A stretch of DNA of 64,000 nt from JAPLJC01 sp052326585. Its GTDB lineage: Bacteria; Desulfobacterota; Desulfobaccia; Desulfobaccales; 0-14-0-80-60-11. Under the pieces are notes generated by a model, which saw nothing but the letters and a program-made list of their open reading frames with translations, had not been told where the DNA came from and ran no database searches. The translations under genes were made by a program, and so were the position numbers. Of this stretch, positions 7,074 to 16,869 are shown one piece after another. The stretch spans positions 1-64,000 of the forward strand of contig JBKQLU010000023.1 in NCBI GenBank assembly GCA_052326585.1, in the 5' to 3' direction. Each line of letters starts with the position of its first letter. The stretch's first letter is position 1.

Positions 7074-7679
7074 ATGTCAGGAAACGCTTATCCCCCGGCC
7101 TTGCGGCGGGTGATTGAGGCAATCGGCAAGTGGCCCGGGGTCGGGGAGAAGACCGCGGCTCGCATGGCCCTGCACCTGCTGCGGGCCCCCCGGGGGGAGG
7201 TCCTGGAGTTGTCCCAGGCCCTGTTGGAGCTCAAGGAGAAGATTCAGCTCTGCCGGCGGTGTTATGCCTTCGCGGACCAGGAGCTCTGTCCCATCTGCGC
7301 CGATCCGGCCCGCCGCCCCGGGCAGCTTCTGGTGGTGGCCGAACCCGGCGACTTGCTGGCCATCGAGAAGGTGGGCTGGTACCAGGGGAGCTACCATGTC
7401 CTGGGCGGCCTCATCACCCCCCTGGAAGGGGTGGCCCCTGACGACTTGCGGATCCGGGAGCTGTTGGCGCGCCTCCGGGCCGAGGCGGTGCAGGAGGTGA
7501 TCCTGGCCCTCAATCCCTCTCTCGAAGGGGAGACCACCACCGCCTACCTGGCCATGGAACTGAAGCCTTTGGGCGTCCAGGTGACGCGCATCGCCTACGG
7601 TTTGCCCATGGGCGGGGAGATCAAATACGCCGATCGCCAGACCCTGAAGGAGTCCTTGAGCCATCGGGTGGAGGCCTGA
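7074..7679 (+). CDS. recR: Recombination mediator RecR
   Basis: 201 residues from ATG 7074, chosen because AGGAG lies 6 bases upstream and because this start gives the usual family length; an in-frame upstream extension reads through the repeat array. The helix-hairpin-helix is at 18-35 (KWPGVGEKTAARMA), the zinc finger is C60-C63-C72-C75, and the Toprim domain starts at about 84 (LLVVAEPGDLLAIEK). RecR forms a DNA-encircling ring with RecO to load RecA at gaps. It completes the dnaX-ybaB-recR cluster. Confidence 0.96.
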   Translation: MSGNAYPPALRRVIEAIGKWPGVGEKTAARMALHLLRAPRGEVLELSQALLELKEKIQLCRRCYAFADQELCPICADPARRPGQLLVVAEPGDLLAIEKVGWYQGSYHVLGGLITPLEGVAPDDLRIRELLARLRAEAVQEVILALNPSLEGETTTAYLAMELKPLGVQVTRIAYGLPMGGEIKYADRQTLKESLSHRVEA

Positions 7680-7682
7680 GAA

Positions 7683-7949
7683 GTGGCCAGTGGTCGGTGA
7701 TCAGTTGCCAGTAGTCGGTAGCCAGTTTTTCTTCATAGTTAATTCAATATATTAAGCAATGGCGGTACCACAAAAAAGGGCGCTGAGGGGCAGCCAGAAA
7801 TGGATTCAGGATATCGCCAACGCATGTCCTGATCTCCTCAATTATCATTGATATATTCATAAACACTGCTGACATAGTTGAACTCTGAATCTTACTGACT
7901 ACTGACTACTGACTACTGACTACTGACTACCGGCCTCTGGCTACTAATC
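7683..7949. repeat. Facing pair of 7-bp-period arrays before rodA
   Basis: Left array 7683-7724 is six degenerate units (GTGGCCA GTGGTCG ...). Right array 7894-7949 is five perfect ACTGACT units plus three degenerate ones. The right array is close to the reverse complement of the left. About 170 bases of AT-richer DNA without a gene lie between them. The left array starts 4 bases after the recR stop and the right one ends at the rodA ATG. Confidence 0.8.
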
Positions 7950-7950
7950 C

Positions 7951-9051
7951 ATGTTCGACCGCCGTTTAGTGCAAAACTTCGATTACCTGGTCCTGGGGCT
8001 GGTGCTGTGCATCGCCGCCATGGGCATCGTCAATCTCTATAGCGCCGCCTTCAACCGGGGCGAAGGGAGTCCCCTTTACATCAAACAGTGCTACTGGCTG
8101 GCGGTGGGCCTGGCCTTGATGTTCCTGACCCTGTTCTATGACTACCGGCACCTGGAGAAGCTCGCTTATCCCCTCTATTGCCTCAGTATCCTGACCCTGG
8201 TGGGGGTGATGGCGGCCGGTAAGATGGTGGCCGGCTCTCGGCGCTGGCTGCCCCTGGGGCCCTTTTCCTTTCAGCCGGCGGAGCTGGCCAAGATCGCGGT
8301 GATTCTGGCCCTGGCTGCTTATTTCAACCGCCGCCCGCGGTTGGAGGCCATGCGCTTGAAGGATCTGGTGGTCCCGGGATTGCTGGTTTTGATCCCGGTG
8401 GCACTGATCATCAAGCAGCCGGACCTGGGCTCCGGCATCCTGGTGGCCCTGGTGGCGGGCAGCATGATCCTCTTCGCCGGGGTCCGCTGGCGCACCCTGG
8501 CGGGCCTGGCCCTGACCATGGGGCTATGCTCCCCGCTGGTGTGGATCCTGCTCAAGGGCTATCAGCGGCAGCGGGTGCTCACCCTCTTCAATCCGGGAAA
8601 GGACCCCCTGGGGGCGGGCTACCACATCCTGCAGTCCATGATTGCCGTGGGCTCCGGCCAGTTCTGGGGCAAGGGTTTCCTGCAAGGGACCCAGAGCCAG
8701 CTCTATTTTTTGCCGGAACAGCACACCGATTTCGTCTTTTCGGTCTTCGCGGAGGAGTGGGGCTTCGTGGGCTCGACGGTGCTCTTGCTCCTGTTCGCCG
8801 GCCTGGCCTTGTGGGGTTTGGGGGTGGCCCGGGACTGCAAGGAGCGCTTCGGCCACTTCCTGGCCCTGGGGGTGACCGCCCTGATCTTCTGGCAAATCTT
8901 TATCAATCTCTGTATGGTTACCGGGGTTCTGCCGGTGGTGGGCATCCCCCTGCCGCTTTTCAGTTACGGCGGCTCCTCTCTGGTGACCACCCTCCTGGGT
9001 CTGGGATTTCTCTTTAATATCCGTATGCGCCGCTATCTCTTCGGGGCTTAA
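7951..9051 (+). CDS. rodA: Rod-shape SEDS glycosyltransferase RodA
   Basis: 366 residues with about ten membrane helices, the size of RodA and shorter than typical FtsW. SEDS landmarks: GSRRWLPLGPFSFQPAELAK at about 91-110, KQPDLGSGILV near 149, LPEQHTDFVFSVFAEEWGF near 254, and the terminal PLPLFSYGGSS motif. RodA polymerises lipid II into glycan strands together with a class B penicillin-binding protein during elongation. No mre or pbp gene is adjacent. The ribosome site is poor because the start abuts the right-hand repeat array. Confidence 0.93.
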   Translation: MFDRRLVQNFDYLVLGLVLCIAAMGIVNLYSAAFNRGEGSPLYIKQCYWLAVGLALMFLTLFYDYRHLEKLAYPLYCLSILTLVGVMAAGKMVAGSRRWLPLGPFSFQPAELAKIAVILALAAYFNRRPRLEAMRLKDLVVPGLLVLIPVALIIKQPDLGSGILVALVAGSMILFAGVRWRTLAGLALTMGLCSPLVWILLKGYQRQRVLTLFNPGKDPLGAGYHILQSMIAVGSGQFWGKGFLQGTQSQLYFLPEQHTDFVFSVFAEEWGFVGSTVLLLLFAGLALWGLGVARDCKERFGHFLALGVTALIFWQIFINLCMVTGVLPVVGIPLPLFSYGGSSLVTTLLGLGFLFNIRMRRYLFGA

Positions 9052-9071
9052 AAATTTTTTGAAAAAAATTT

Positions 9072-9100
9072 TTGACAGCCCGGAAAAAATAGGCTAAAAA
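9072..9100 (+). promoter_or_regulatory. Promoter of the ATP synthase operon
   Basis: TTGACA (9072-9077), 17-base spacer, TAAAAA (9095-9100), about 100 bases before the first atp gene, inside an AT-rich gap between rodA and the operon. Confidence 0.6.
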
Positions 9101-9202
9101 AGGGTTCGTGAAAAGTTACACATGGGCTCATCCCCGGGACCGATCCTTGTATGCAGTTAAGTCATTCTTTTAATAGAATAAAATGCGAGGTGGCAGCCAG
9201 GC

Positions 9203-9631
9203 ATGATTCAGATCGATTGGAGCGTCGGCGCACAACTGGTCACTTTTTTGATCCTGGTCTTTCTCCTCAATAAGGTGCTGTTCCGGCCCATCCGGGAGGC
9301 CCTGAAGGAGCGCCAGGCCAGAATGGATGCCCAAGCGGCCGACATCAATTTTATGGAGGCCCAGGGTCAGGGGCTGGATGGTGAAACCAAGGACAAGCTG
9401 GCCGCCGCCCGGCAGGAAGGGGCCGGGGCCCGGGAGTCCTTGAAACAGGAAGGGTCGGAGGCGGAAGCGTCCCTGCTGGCGGAAATCAAGCGGGAGGTGG
9501 ACCTGGAATGGTCGCAGGTGGCGCGGCAGATCCAGGAAGACGTAGCGCGGGCCCGGAAGGCCCTGAAGACTCAGACCCAGTCCTTCGCCCAGTTGCTGGC
9601 CGCCAAGATCCTGGGGAGGGAGCTCACATGA
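9203..9631 (+). CDS. atpX: F0F1 ATP synthase subunit b' (peripheral stalk)
   Basis: 142 residues: a single N-terminal membrane helix (about 8-26), then an uninterrupted charged helix. The membrane segment and the motif FRPIREALKERQARMD mark the b/b' family. It forms a heterodimer with the b subunit encoded next, holding F1 against rotation. Having both b' and b before delta is common in deltaproteobacteria. GAGGTGGCAG precedes the ATG; the stop overlaps the b-subunit start (ATGA). Confidence 0.92.
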   Translation: MIQIDWSVGAQLVTFLILVFLLNKVLFRPIREALKERQARMDAQAADINFMEAQGQGLDGETKDKLAAARQEGAGARESLKQEGSEAEASLLAEIKREVDLEWSQVARQIQEDVARARKALKTQTQSFAQLLAAKILGRELT

Positions 9632-10245
9632 ACCTGGAGAACCGAACCGGCTGGCGCTGGATCATCGCGGTCCTCTTGGCCCTGGCGGTCTGCCTGTTGC
9701 TGGTGGGGCTGGCCCTGGCCGAGGAGGCGGTGCACGGCGGTCATGAGGGCATCAGCCCGGCCAAGATTACCGATTTCACCTGGCGCTCCGTCAATTTTTT
9801 GGTGTTCGCCGGCCTTCTGATCTATCTCCTCACCAAAAAGTTTCCCATTAAGAACTTCTTTGCGGCCCGTTCCGAGGAGATCGCCCAAAGCCTGGAGGAT
9901 CTGGAGGGGAAAAAGGCGGCGGCGGCCGCGGCCCTCAAGGAGGCGGAAGCCCGCCTGGCTGAGGTTGCCAAGGAGCGGGAAGCCATTCTTAAGCAATATC
10001 TGGCCGAAGGCGAGATGGAAAAGAGCAAGATCCTGGACAAGGCCAACCTGGTGGCGGCTCGCATCAAAGAGATGGCAGCCCTCACCATCCAGCAGGAAAC
10101 CAGAAAGGCCACCCAGGGACTGCGGGAGGAAGTGGCCGACCTGGCCGCCCAGATGGCCGCCGATCTCATTAAAGAGAAGGCAACCTTCGCGGACCAGCAG
10201 GGTCTGGTGAAGGAATATCTTAAAAAGGTGGTGGAGACCCATTGA
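9628..10245 (+). CDS. atpF: F0F1 ATP synthase subunit b
   Basis: 205 residues from ATG 9628, which overlaps the preceding stop by 4 bases; a longer in-frame reading upstream runs inside the b' gene and is not used. There is an N-terminal hydrophobic segment ending LALAEEA (signal-like, about 10-32), a second membrane helix at about 53-70 (VNFLVFAGLLIYLL), then a long Ala/Lys/Glu coiled coil. The extra N-terminal segment is typical of deltaproteobacterial b subunits. Together with b' it makes the stator stalk. The stop overlaps the delta gene. Confidence 0.93.
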   Translation: MNLENRTGWRWIIAVLLALAVCLLLVGLALAEEAVHGGHEGISPAKITDFTWRSVNFLVFAGLLIYLLTKKFPIKNFFAARSEEIAQSLEDLEGKKAAAAAALKEAEARLAEVAKEREAILKQYLAEGEMEKSKILDKANLVAARIKEMAALTIQQETRKATQGLREEVADLAAQMAADLIKEKATFADQQGLVKEYLKKVVETH

Positions 10246-10790
10246 TTGATTTGACTGTTGCCCGACGCTATGCCAGGGCCTTGCTGACCCTCGGCCAAAA
10301 AGACGGCAAATACAAGGAGTATGGCGAGGCTATAAGTGGGTTCGCCCATCTTTTGCAGCGGGAGCCGGAATTGCGGGACGCCCTTCTCAATCCGGTTTTC
10401 AGCCGGGAGGACCGCCGCAAAGTACTCCTCCGGATGATTAAACTTGTGAAGATGCCCCCCCTGGTGGCCAACCTGCTGCAACTCATGTTCGACAAGCTCC
10501 GCCTCAACACCCTGGACGGCGTGGCCCAGTCTTATCAGCAATTGGTGGACGGGGTGGAGAACGTCAGCCGGGCCCAGGTCAAGGCCGCCATTCCCTTGGA
10601 GGATGCTACCCGGAAGCGGCTGCTGCAAGCCCTGGAGAAACTCACCGGCACCACGGTGGTGATGGAGGTGGAGGAAGATCCCAGCATCATCGGCGGCATC
10701 GTGGCCCGGGTGGGGGACCTGGTACTGGACGGCAGCGTGCGCACCCAGATCGATTCCTTAAGAGAATCCTTAATAAAAGGCGAGGTCTGA
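10242..10790 (+). CDS. atpH: F0F1 ATP synthase subunit delta (OSCP)
   Basis: 182 residues. It starts with TTG at 10242, overlapping the atpF stop by 4 bases (TTGA), so it is translationally coupled. N-terminal motif VARRYARALLTLG and C-terminal motif DPSIIGGIVARVGDLVLDGS are the family signatures. It links the alpha/beta hexamer to the b/b' stalk. It is followed by atpA after 3 bases. Confidence 0.95.
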   Translation: MIDLTVARRYARALLTLGQKDGKYKEYGEAISGFAHLLQREPELRDALLNPVFSREDRRKVLLRMIKLVKMPPLVANLLQLMFDKLRLNTLDGVAQSYQQLVDGVENVSRAQVKAAIPLEDATRKRLLQALEKLTGTTVVMEVEEDPSIIGGIVARVGDLVLDGSVRTQIDSLRESLIKGEV

Positions 10791-10793
10791 TCA

Positions 10794-12314
<1,521 letters not shown>

Positions 12315-12329
12315 TACTGAGGGATAAGG

Positions 12330-13199
12330 ATGGCGACCCTAAGGGATATCAGACAAAAGATCGGCGCGGTTAAAAAGACCCAGCAGATCACCAAGGCCAT
12401 GAACATGGTCTCCGCCGCCAAATTGCGGGGGGCGCAGCAACGCATGGAGGGCTTTCGGCCCTATGCCCGGGCCTTTTCCATGATGCTGAGCAATATCGCT
12501 GGCCGGGTGGAGCCGGAGACCCATCCCTTCTTTACCCCGGCCCCCGAAGTCAACCGGGTGGGGCTGGTGCTGATGACCGCCGACCGGGGCCTGTGCGGCT
12601 CCTTCAACGGCAACCTGATCACCCAGGCGGTGAAGTTCATCAGGGCAAAAGAGGCGGAAGGCATCGAGGTTTCCCTGATCTGCGTGGGCCGGAAAGGCCG
12701 GGACTTTTTCCGGCGGCGGCAACGGGAAATGCTGGCTCAATTCGTAGATGTATGGAACAAGTTCGATTTCTCCAACGCGGTGACGGTGGCCCGGGAGATC
12801 ATGAGCGCCTTCTTGACCGGAGCGGTGCAGGAGGTCCACCTGATCTACTCCACCTTCATCAATATGGCGGTCCAAAGGCCGACTCTGGTGCAGCTCCTAC
12901 CCATTCAACCCGGGGAGATCGCGGCAGAGGGCGTCAGCGTGGAGTATCTCTTCGAGCCGCCCATGGAACAGTTCCTGGAATATCTGCTGCCCAAATACAT
13001 CAACGTCCAGGTCTACCACGGCTTCCTGGAAAATTCCGCCAGCGAATATGCCGCCCGGATGACCGCCATGGACAATGCCCAAAGCAACTGCAAGGAAATG
13101 ATCACCCAACTCACCCTGGTGATGAACAAGGCGCGGCAGGCGACCATTACCAGAGAATTGATGGATATCGTGGGCGGGGCTGAAGCCCTGAAGGGTTAA
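12330..13199 (+). CDS. atpG: F0F1 ATP synthase subunit gamma
   Basis: 289 residues. The N-terminal coiled-coil helix (LRDIRQKIGAVKKTQQITKA, then MNMVSAAKLR), the central TADRGLCGSFN block and the C-terminal helix (ASEYAARMTAMDNAQSNCKE) are diagnostic. Gamma is the rotating shaft inside the alpha/beta hexamer. It is 15 bases downstream of atpA with a GAGGGATAAGG ribosome site. No extra redox-loop cysteines of the chloroplast type are seen. Confidence 0.97.
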   Translation: MATLRDIRQKIGAVKKTQQITKAMNMVSAAKLRGAQQRMEGFRPYARAFSMMLSNIAGRVEPETHPFFTPAPEVNRVGLVLMTADRGLCGSFNGNLITQAVKFIRAKEAEGIEVSLICVGRKGRDFFRRRQREMLAQFVDVWNKFDFSNAVTVAREIMSAFLTGAVQEVHLIYSTFINMAVQRPTLVQLLPIQPGEIAAEGVSVEYLFEPPMEQFLEYLLPKYINVQVYHGFLENSASEYAARMTAMDNAQSNCKEMITQLTLVMNKARQATITRELMDIVGGAEALKG

Positions 13200-13225
13200 T
13201 CCGCCCGGAGGAGGAGCGTTAGACA

Positions 13226-14635
13226 ATGAATATAGGCAGAATCGCCCGCGTTATCGGTCCGGTGGTGGACGTGGAATTTGAGGAAGGCAAACTGCCGGCC
13301 ATCAAAAACGGTTTGCTGATCAGCAACCCGGCTATCGACGACGTCAAGGACAACCTGGTGGTGGAAGTGGCCCAGCACCTGGGGAACAACATGGTGCGCT
13401 CCATCGCCATGGACACCACCGACGGCCTGGTGCGGGGCATGCCCGTGAAGGATACCGGCAATCCCATCATGGTGCCGGTGGGCCAAGAAGCCCTGGGCCG
13501 GGTGCTCAACGTGGTGGGGCGGCCGGTGGACGGCCTGGGTCCGGTGAATGCCAAAACCATGTATCCCATTCACCGCCCGGCCCCAGCCTTCGTGGATCAG
13601 GACACCACCGTCAAGGTCCTGGAAACCGGGGTCAAGGTTATCGACCTGCTGGTGCCCTTCCCCCGGGGCGGCAAGATGGGCATGTTCGGCGGCGCCGGGG
13701 TGGGCAAGACCGTGGTGATGATGGAGATGATCCACAACATCGCCATGCACCACGGCGGCATTTCGGTGTTCGCCGGCGTGGGGGAGCGCACCCGGGAAGG
13801 CAATGACCTCTACCTGGAGATGAAACACTCCGGGGTGCTGGCCAAGGCCGCCTTGATCTACGGGCAGATGACCGAGCCCCCCGGGGCCCGGGCCCGGGTG
13901 GCCCTGACGGCCCTGGCCGCCGCGGAATATTTTCGGGACGTGGAAGGCCAGGACACCCTGCTCTTCATCGATAACATCTTCCGTTTCACCCAGGCCGGCT
14001 CGGAAGTTTCCGCCCTCTTGGGCCGGATGCCGTCCGCTGTGGGTTATCAGCCCACCCTGGGCACCGACTTGGGGGAATTGCAGGAGCGCATCACCTCCAC
14101 CAAGAAGGGTTCGGTCACTTCGGTGCAGTGCATCTACGTGCCCGCCGACGACCTGACCGACCCGGCCCCGGCCACCACCTTCGCCCACCTGGACGGCACC
14201 GTGGTGCTTAGCCGGCAGATCGCCGAGCTGGGCATCTACCCGGCGGTAGACCCCCTGGACTCCACCTCCCGGATCCTGGACCCCCAGGTGCTGGGTGAGG
14301 AGCACTACCTGGTGGCCCGGCAGGTACAGCAGATCCTTCAGAAGTATAAGGACTTGCAGGACATCATCGCCATTCTGGGCATCGACGAACTCTCCGACGA
14401 AGACAAGATCACGGTGGCCCGGGCCCGGAAGATTCAGCGCTTCCTGAGCCAGCCCTTCTTTGTGGCGGCCCAGTTCACCGGCATGGAAGGCAAGTTCGTC
14501 AAGGTGGGCGATACCGTCCGGAGCTTCAGGGAGATTATCGACGGCAAGCACGACGATACCCCGGAACAGGCCTTCTACATGGTGGGAAGTATCGAAGAGG
14601 CAGTGGCCAAGGCCGAACGGCTGGCAGCCGCCTAA
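13226..14635 (+). CDS. atpD: F0F1 ATP synthase subunit beta
   Basis: 469 residues. Walker A GGAGVGKT at 155-162, followed by the catalytic Glu loop (GVGERTREGNDLY), Walker B LLFIDNIFRF, and the DELSDEDK segment that touches gamma and epsilon. This is the catalytic subunit. GGAGGAG precedes the ATG by about 9 bases. atpC follows after 18 bases. Confidence 0.98.
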   Translation: MNIGRIARVIGPVVDVEFEEGKLPAIKNGLLISNPAIDDVKDNLVVEVAQHLGNNMVRSIAMDTTDGLVRGMPVKDTGNPIMVPVGQEALGRVLNVVGRPVDGLGPVNAKTMYPIHRPAPAFVDQDTTVKVLETGVKVIDLLVPFPRGGKMGMFGGAGVGKTVVMMEMIHNIAMHHGGISVFAGVGERTREGNDLYLEMKHSGVLAKAALIYGQMTEPPGARARVALTALAAAEYFRDVEGQDTLLFIDNIFRFTQAGSEVSALLGRMPSAVGYQPTLGTDLGELQERITSTKKGSVTSVQCIYVPADDLTDPAPATTFAHLDGTVVLSRQIAELGIYPAVDPLDSTSRILDPQVLGEEHYLVARQVQQILQKYKDLQDIIAILGIDELSDEDKITVARARKIQRFLSQPFFVAAQFTGMEGKFVKVGDTVRSFREIIDGKHDDTPEQAFYMVGSIEEAVAKAERLAAA

Positions 14636-14653
14636 GGCAGGAGGCTGGGACCC

Positions 14654-15061
14654 ATGGCAGAAAAGAAACTTCGTTTGGAAGTGGTGACTCCCGATCGCCT
14701 GGTGCTGTCCACCGACGCCGACGTGGTGGTTTGTCCGGGAGTGGAGGGCCAGTTCGGCGTCCTGGTGGGCCACATCCCCTTCCTGAGCGCCCTGGAAATA
14801 GGTGAAATGTACTACCGGCTGGGCGGCAAGACGGAATATCTTTGCATCAGCGGTGGCTTTGCCGAGGTCACCGGCGAAAAGGTGACTATCGTTGCCGAAG
14901 CTGCTGAGCGCAGCTGTGATATTGACCTGGAACGGGCGCGGCGGGCCAGAGAACGGGCGGAACGCCGCCTATCCATGGCCAAGACCGAACAACTCGATTG
15001 GACCCGGGTCGAGGTCGCCCTGCGCCGCGCCATGGTGCGCACCAAGGTGGCCGGCCGCTAA
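14654..15061 (+). CDS. atpC: F0F1 ATP synthase subunit epsilon
   Basis: 135 residues. The N-terminal beta-sandwich (LRLEVVTPDRLVLSTDADVV, GQFGVLVGHIPFLSAL) and the C-terminal two-helix part (ERARRARERAERRLS) match epsilon, which couples gamma to the c-ring and can inhibit hydrolysis through the helices. It is the last gene of the operon and is followed by a terminator hairpin. Confidence 0.95.
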   Translation: MAEKKLRLEVVTPDRLVLSTDADVVVCPGVEGQFGVLVGHIPFLSALEIGEMYYRLGGKTEYLCISGGFAEVTGEKVTIVAEAAERSCDIDLERARRARERAERRLSMAKTEQLDWTRVEVALRRAMVRTKVAGR

Positions 15062-15089
15062 CCAACTGCAATTGAACCGAAACCCAAGG

Positions 15090-15120
15090 GGCAAGCCTGT
15101 GAAAGCGGGCTTGCCTTTTT
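15090..15120 (+). terminator. Rho-independent terminator of the atp operon
   Basis: GGCAAGCC (15090-15097) pairs with GGCTTGCC (15108-15115) across a 10-base loop, followed by TTTTT. Confidence 0.9.
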
Positions 15121-15212
15121 CATTTTTACAAATAGATCATTTTATTATATGTTTTTTATATCAAGTTTGAATAACGGTCATAGGCAAAGCTTCTTAATAG
15201 AGGAGAATTCGC

Positions 15213-15305
15213 ATGAATAGAGAAGAGTCTTTGCCCCAACATACGTTTTGGCAAGCCATGTATCCGAGGACACCGCGTCTGGGTTTCCCTTGGGCAGTGG
15301 ATTAA
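15213..15305 (+). CDS. Possible 30-aa small protein or leader peptide before glmU
   Basis: ATG 15213 follows GAGGAG at 7 bases. The 30-codon frame ends TAA at 15303-15305, 9 bases before the glmU start. The peptide is MNREESLPQHTFWQAMYPRT followed by PRLGFPWAVD, with no recognisable motif and no signal peptide. A good ribosome site and tight spacing suggest translation, perhaps coupled to glmU. No attenuator hairpin was seen inside it. It could equally be chance. Confidence 0.35.
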   Translation: MNREESLPQHTFWQAMYPRTPRLGFPWAVD

Positions 15306-15314
15306 GGTTAAGTA

Positions 15315-16718
15315 ATGAATAAACCTGAAATCGAGAAGATCACCGCCATCGTCCTGGCCGCGGGGCAGGGCACCCGTATGAAGTCGGCCCGGCCCAAGGT
15401 GCTCCATGAAATCCTGGGCCGCCCCATGATCGCCTACCTGCTGGATACCCTGAAGGCCGCCGGGATCGAGGACATCGTGATGGTGGTGGGCTACCGGGAG
15501 GCGGAGGTCCGGGAGGCCATAGCAGATTCCGGGGTGCGCTTTGTGGTCCAGGAGCCCCAGAACGGCACCGGCCACGCGGTGCAGGCGGCCCTGGCCGCGG
15601 GTTTACCGGCGGCGGCCCGGACGGTCCTGGTGCTCTGCGGCGATGCCCCGCTGATTGCCGGGGAGAGCATCCTGGCGCTGCACCGGCTGCATCAGGAAAC
15701 CGGGGCGGCGGTCACCATGCAGACCATCGAACTGGACGACGGGGTCCATTATGGCCGGGTGGTGCGGGACCAGGGGAGGCGGGTCACGGCGGTGGTGCAG
15801 GCCAAAGACGCCCGGGAGCATCCGGACATCCTGGCGATCCGGGAGATTAATACCGGCGCCTATTTTTTTGACGCCGCCTTCCTGGGGGCGGCCCTGCAAG
15901 GTCTTAAGCCCAGCCCGGTGACCGGCGAAATCTATCTCACCGACCTGATCCAGATCGCCCGGGACCAGGGCCTGTCCGTTGCGGCCCTGGTGGACCCGGA
16001 CCGGGACAGCCTCCTGGGCATCAACAGCCGGGCCGAGCTGGCCGCGGCCACCCAGGCCGTGAAACGCAGGATCAACGCCAGGCACCTGGACCAGGGGGTC
16101 ACCCTGGTCGATCCCGAGTCCACCTATATCGAGGCCGGGGTAAGCATCGGCCCGGACACGGTCATCCACCCCAACGTCTTTCTCCAGGGAGCCACCGTCA
16201 TTGGCCAGGACTGCGTCATTGAGGCTTCAGTCAAGATCGTCGATTCCACCCTGGAAGATAACGTCCATATTAAAATGGGCTGCGTCATTACCAAGAGCCA
16301 CATCGGGGCCGGGGCGGACACCGGACCCTTTGCCCATCTTCGGCCCGGCGCCGACCTGCGGCAAAGGGTGCACGTCGGCAACTTCGTGGAGGTGAAGAAA
16401 TCAGTGCTCCATGAAGGGGTCAAGGCCGGGCACCTCACCTACCTGGGGGACGCCGAGGTAGGCGCCGGGGCCAACGTGGGCGCTGGCACCATCACCTGCA
16501 ATTATGACGGGGCCAAAAAGCACCCCACCATCATCGGGGAGGGGGCCTTCATCGGCAGCAACACCGCCTTGGTGGCGCCAGTGACCGTGGGCGCCGGGGC
16601 CTACGTCGGGGCCGGTTCCACCATCACCCATGACGTGCCGCCGGGCAAGCTGGCCATCTCCCGGGCCCGGCAGGTGAACCTGGAGCGCAAGCTAATCGGC
16701 CAGAAAAAGAAGGACTAG
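15315..16718 (+). CDS. glmU: Bifunctional GlmU: acetyltransferase / UDP-GlcNAc pyrophosphorylase
   Basis: 467 residues. The N-terminal uridylyltransferase has LAAGQGTRMKS at 14-24 and the Lys-rich continuation PKVLHEI. The C-terminal left-handed beta helix (from about 255, hexapeptide repeats such as VSIGPDTVIHPNVF) carries the acetyltransferase site, with GAGTITCNYDGAKKH near residue 385. It makes UDP-GlcNAc from glucosamine-1-phosphate for peptidoglycan and LPS. glmS follows 150 bases on, so both ends of the pathway are side by side. Confidence 0.97.
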   Translation: MNKPEIEKITAIVLAAGQGTRMKSARPKVLHEILGRPMIAYLLDTLKAAGIEDIVMVVGYREAEVREAIADSGVRFVVQEPQNGTGHAVQAALAAGLPAAARTVLVLCGDAPLIAGESILALHRLHQETGAAVTMQTIELDDGVHYGRVVRDQGRRVTAVVQAKDAREHPDILAIREINTGAYFFDAAFLGAALQGLKPSPVTGEIYLTDLIQIARDQGLSVAALVDPDRDSLLGINSRAELAAATQAVKRRINARHLDQGVTLVDPESTYIEAGVSIGPDTVIHPNVFLQGATVIGQDCVIEASVKIVDSTLEDNVHIKMGCVITKSHIGAGADTGPFAHLRPGADLRQRVHVGNFVEVKKSVLHEGVKAGHLTYLGDAEVGAGANVGAGTITCNYDGAKKHPTIIGEGAFIGSNTALVAPVTVGAGAYVGAGSTITHDVPPGKLAISRARQVNLERKLIGQKKKD

Positions 16719-16869
16719 GGATCAGTGGCCAGTCTATTATCCGAAGTTCACGCTGGTCTGGGAACGGGGCCTGGCCGGGACTTAATGGCCGGGTCCGTGG
16801 TCATCCCCAAAGCAATCAGTTTTTAGTGGCAGCTCATTCTGACCAGGGCCTGCATCGAGGGAGGTAATT

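Noticed and set aside
7894..7949. ACTGACT repeats considered as a CRISPR array
   Set aside because: Seven-base contiguous units without spacers.
13196..14773. 525-codon minus-strand ORF opposite atpD
   Set aside because: Shadow frame produced by high GC at third codon positions; composition is unnatural.
16719..16869. Search for a glmS ribozyme
   Set aside because: The gap is short and lacks the ribozyme core; it contains traces of the 7-bp repeat.
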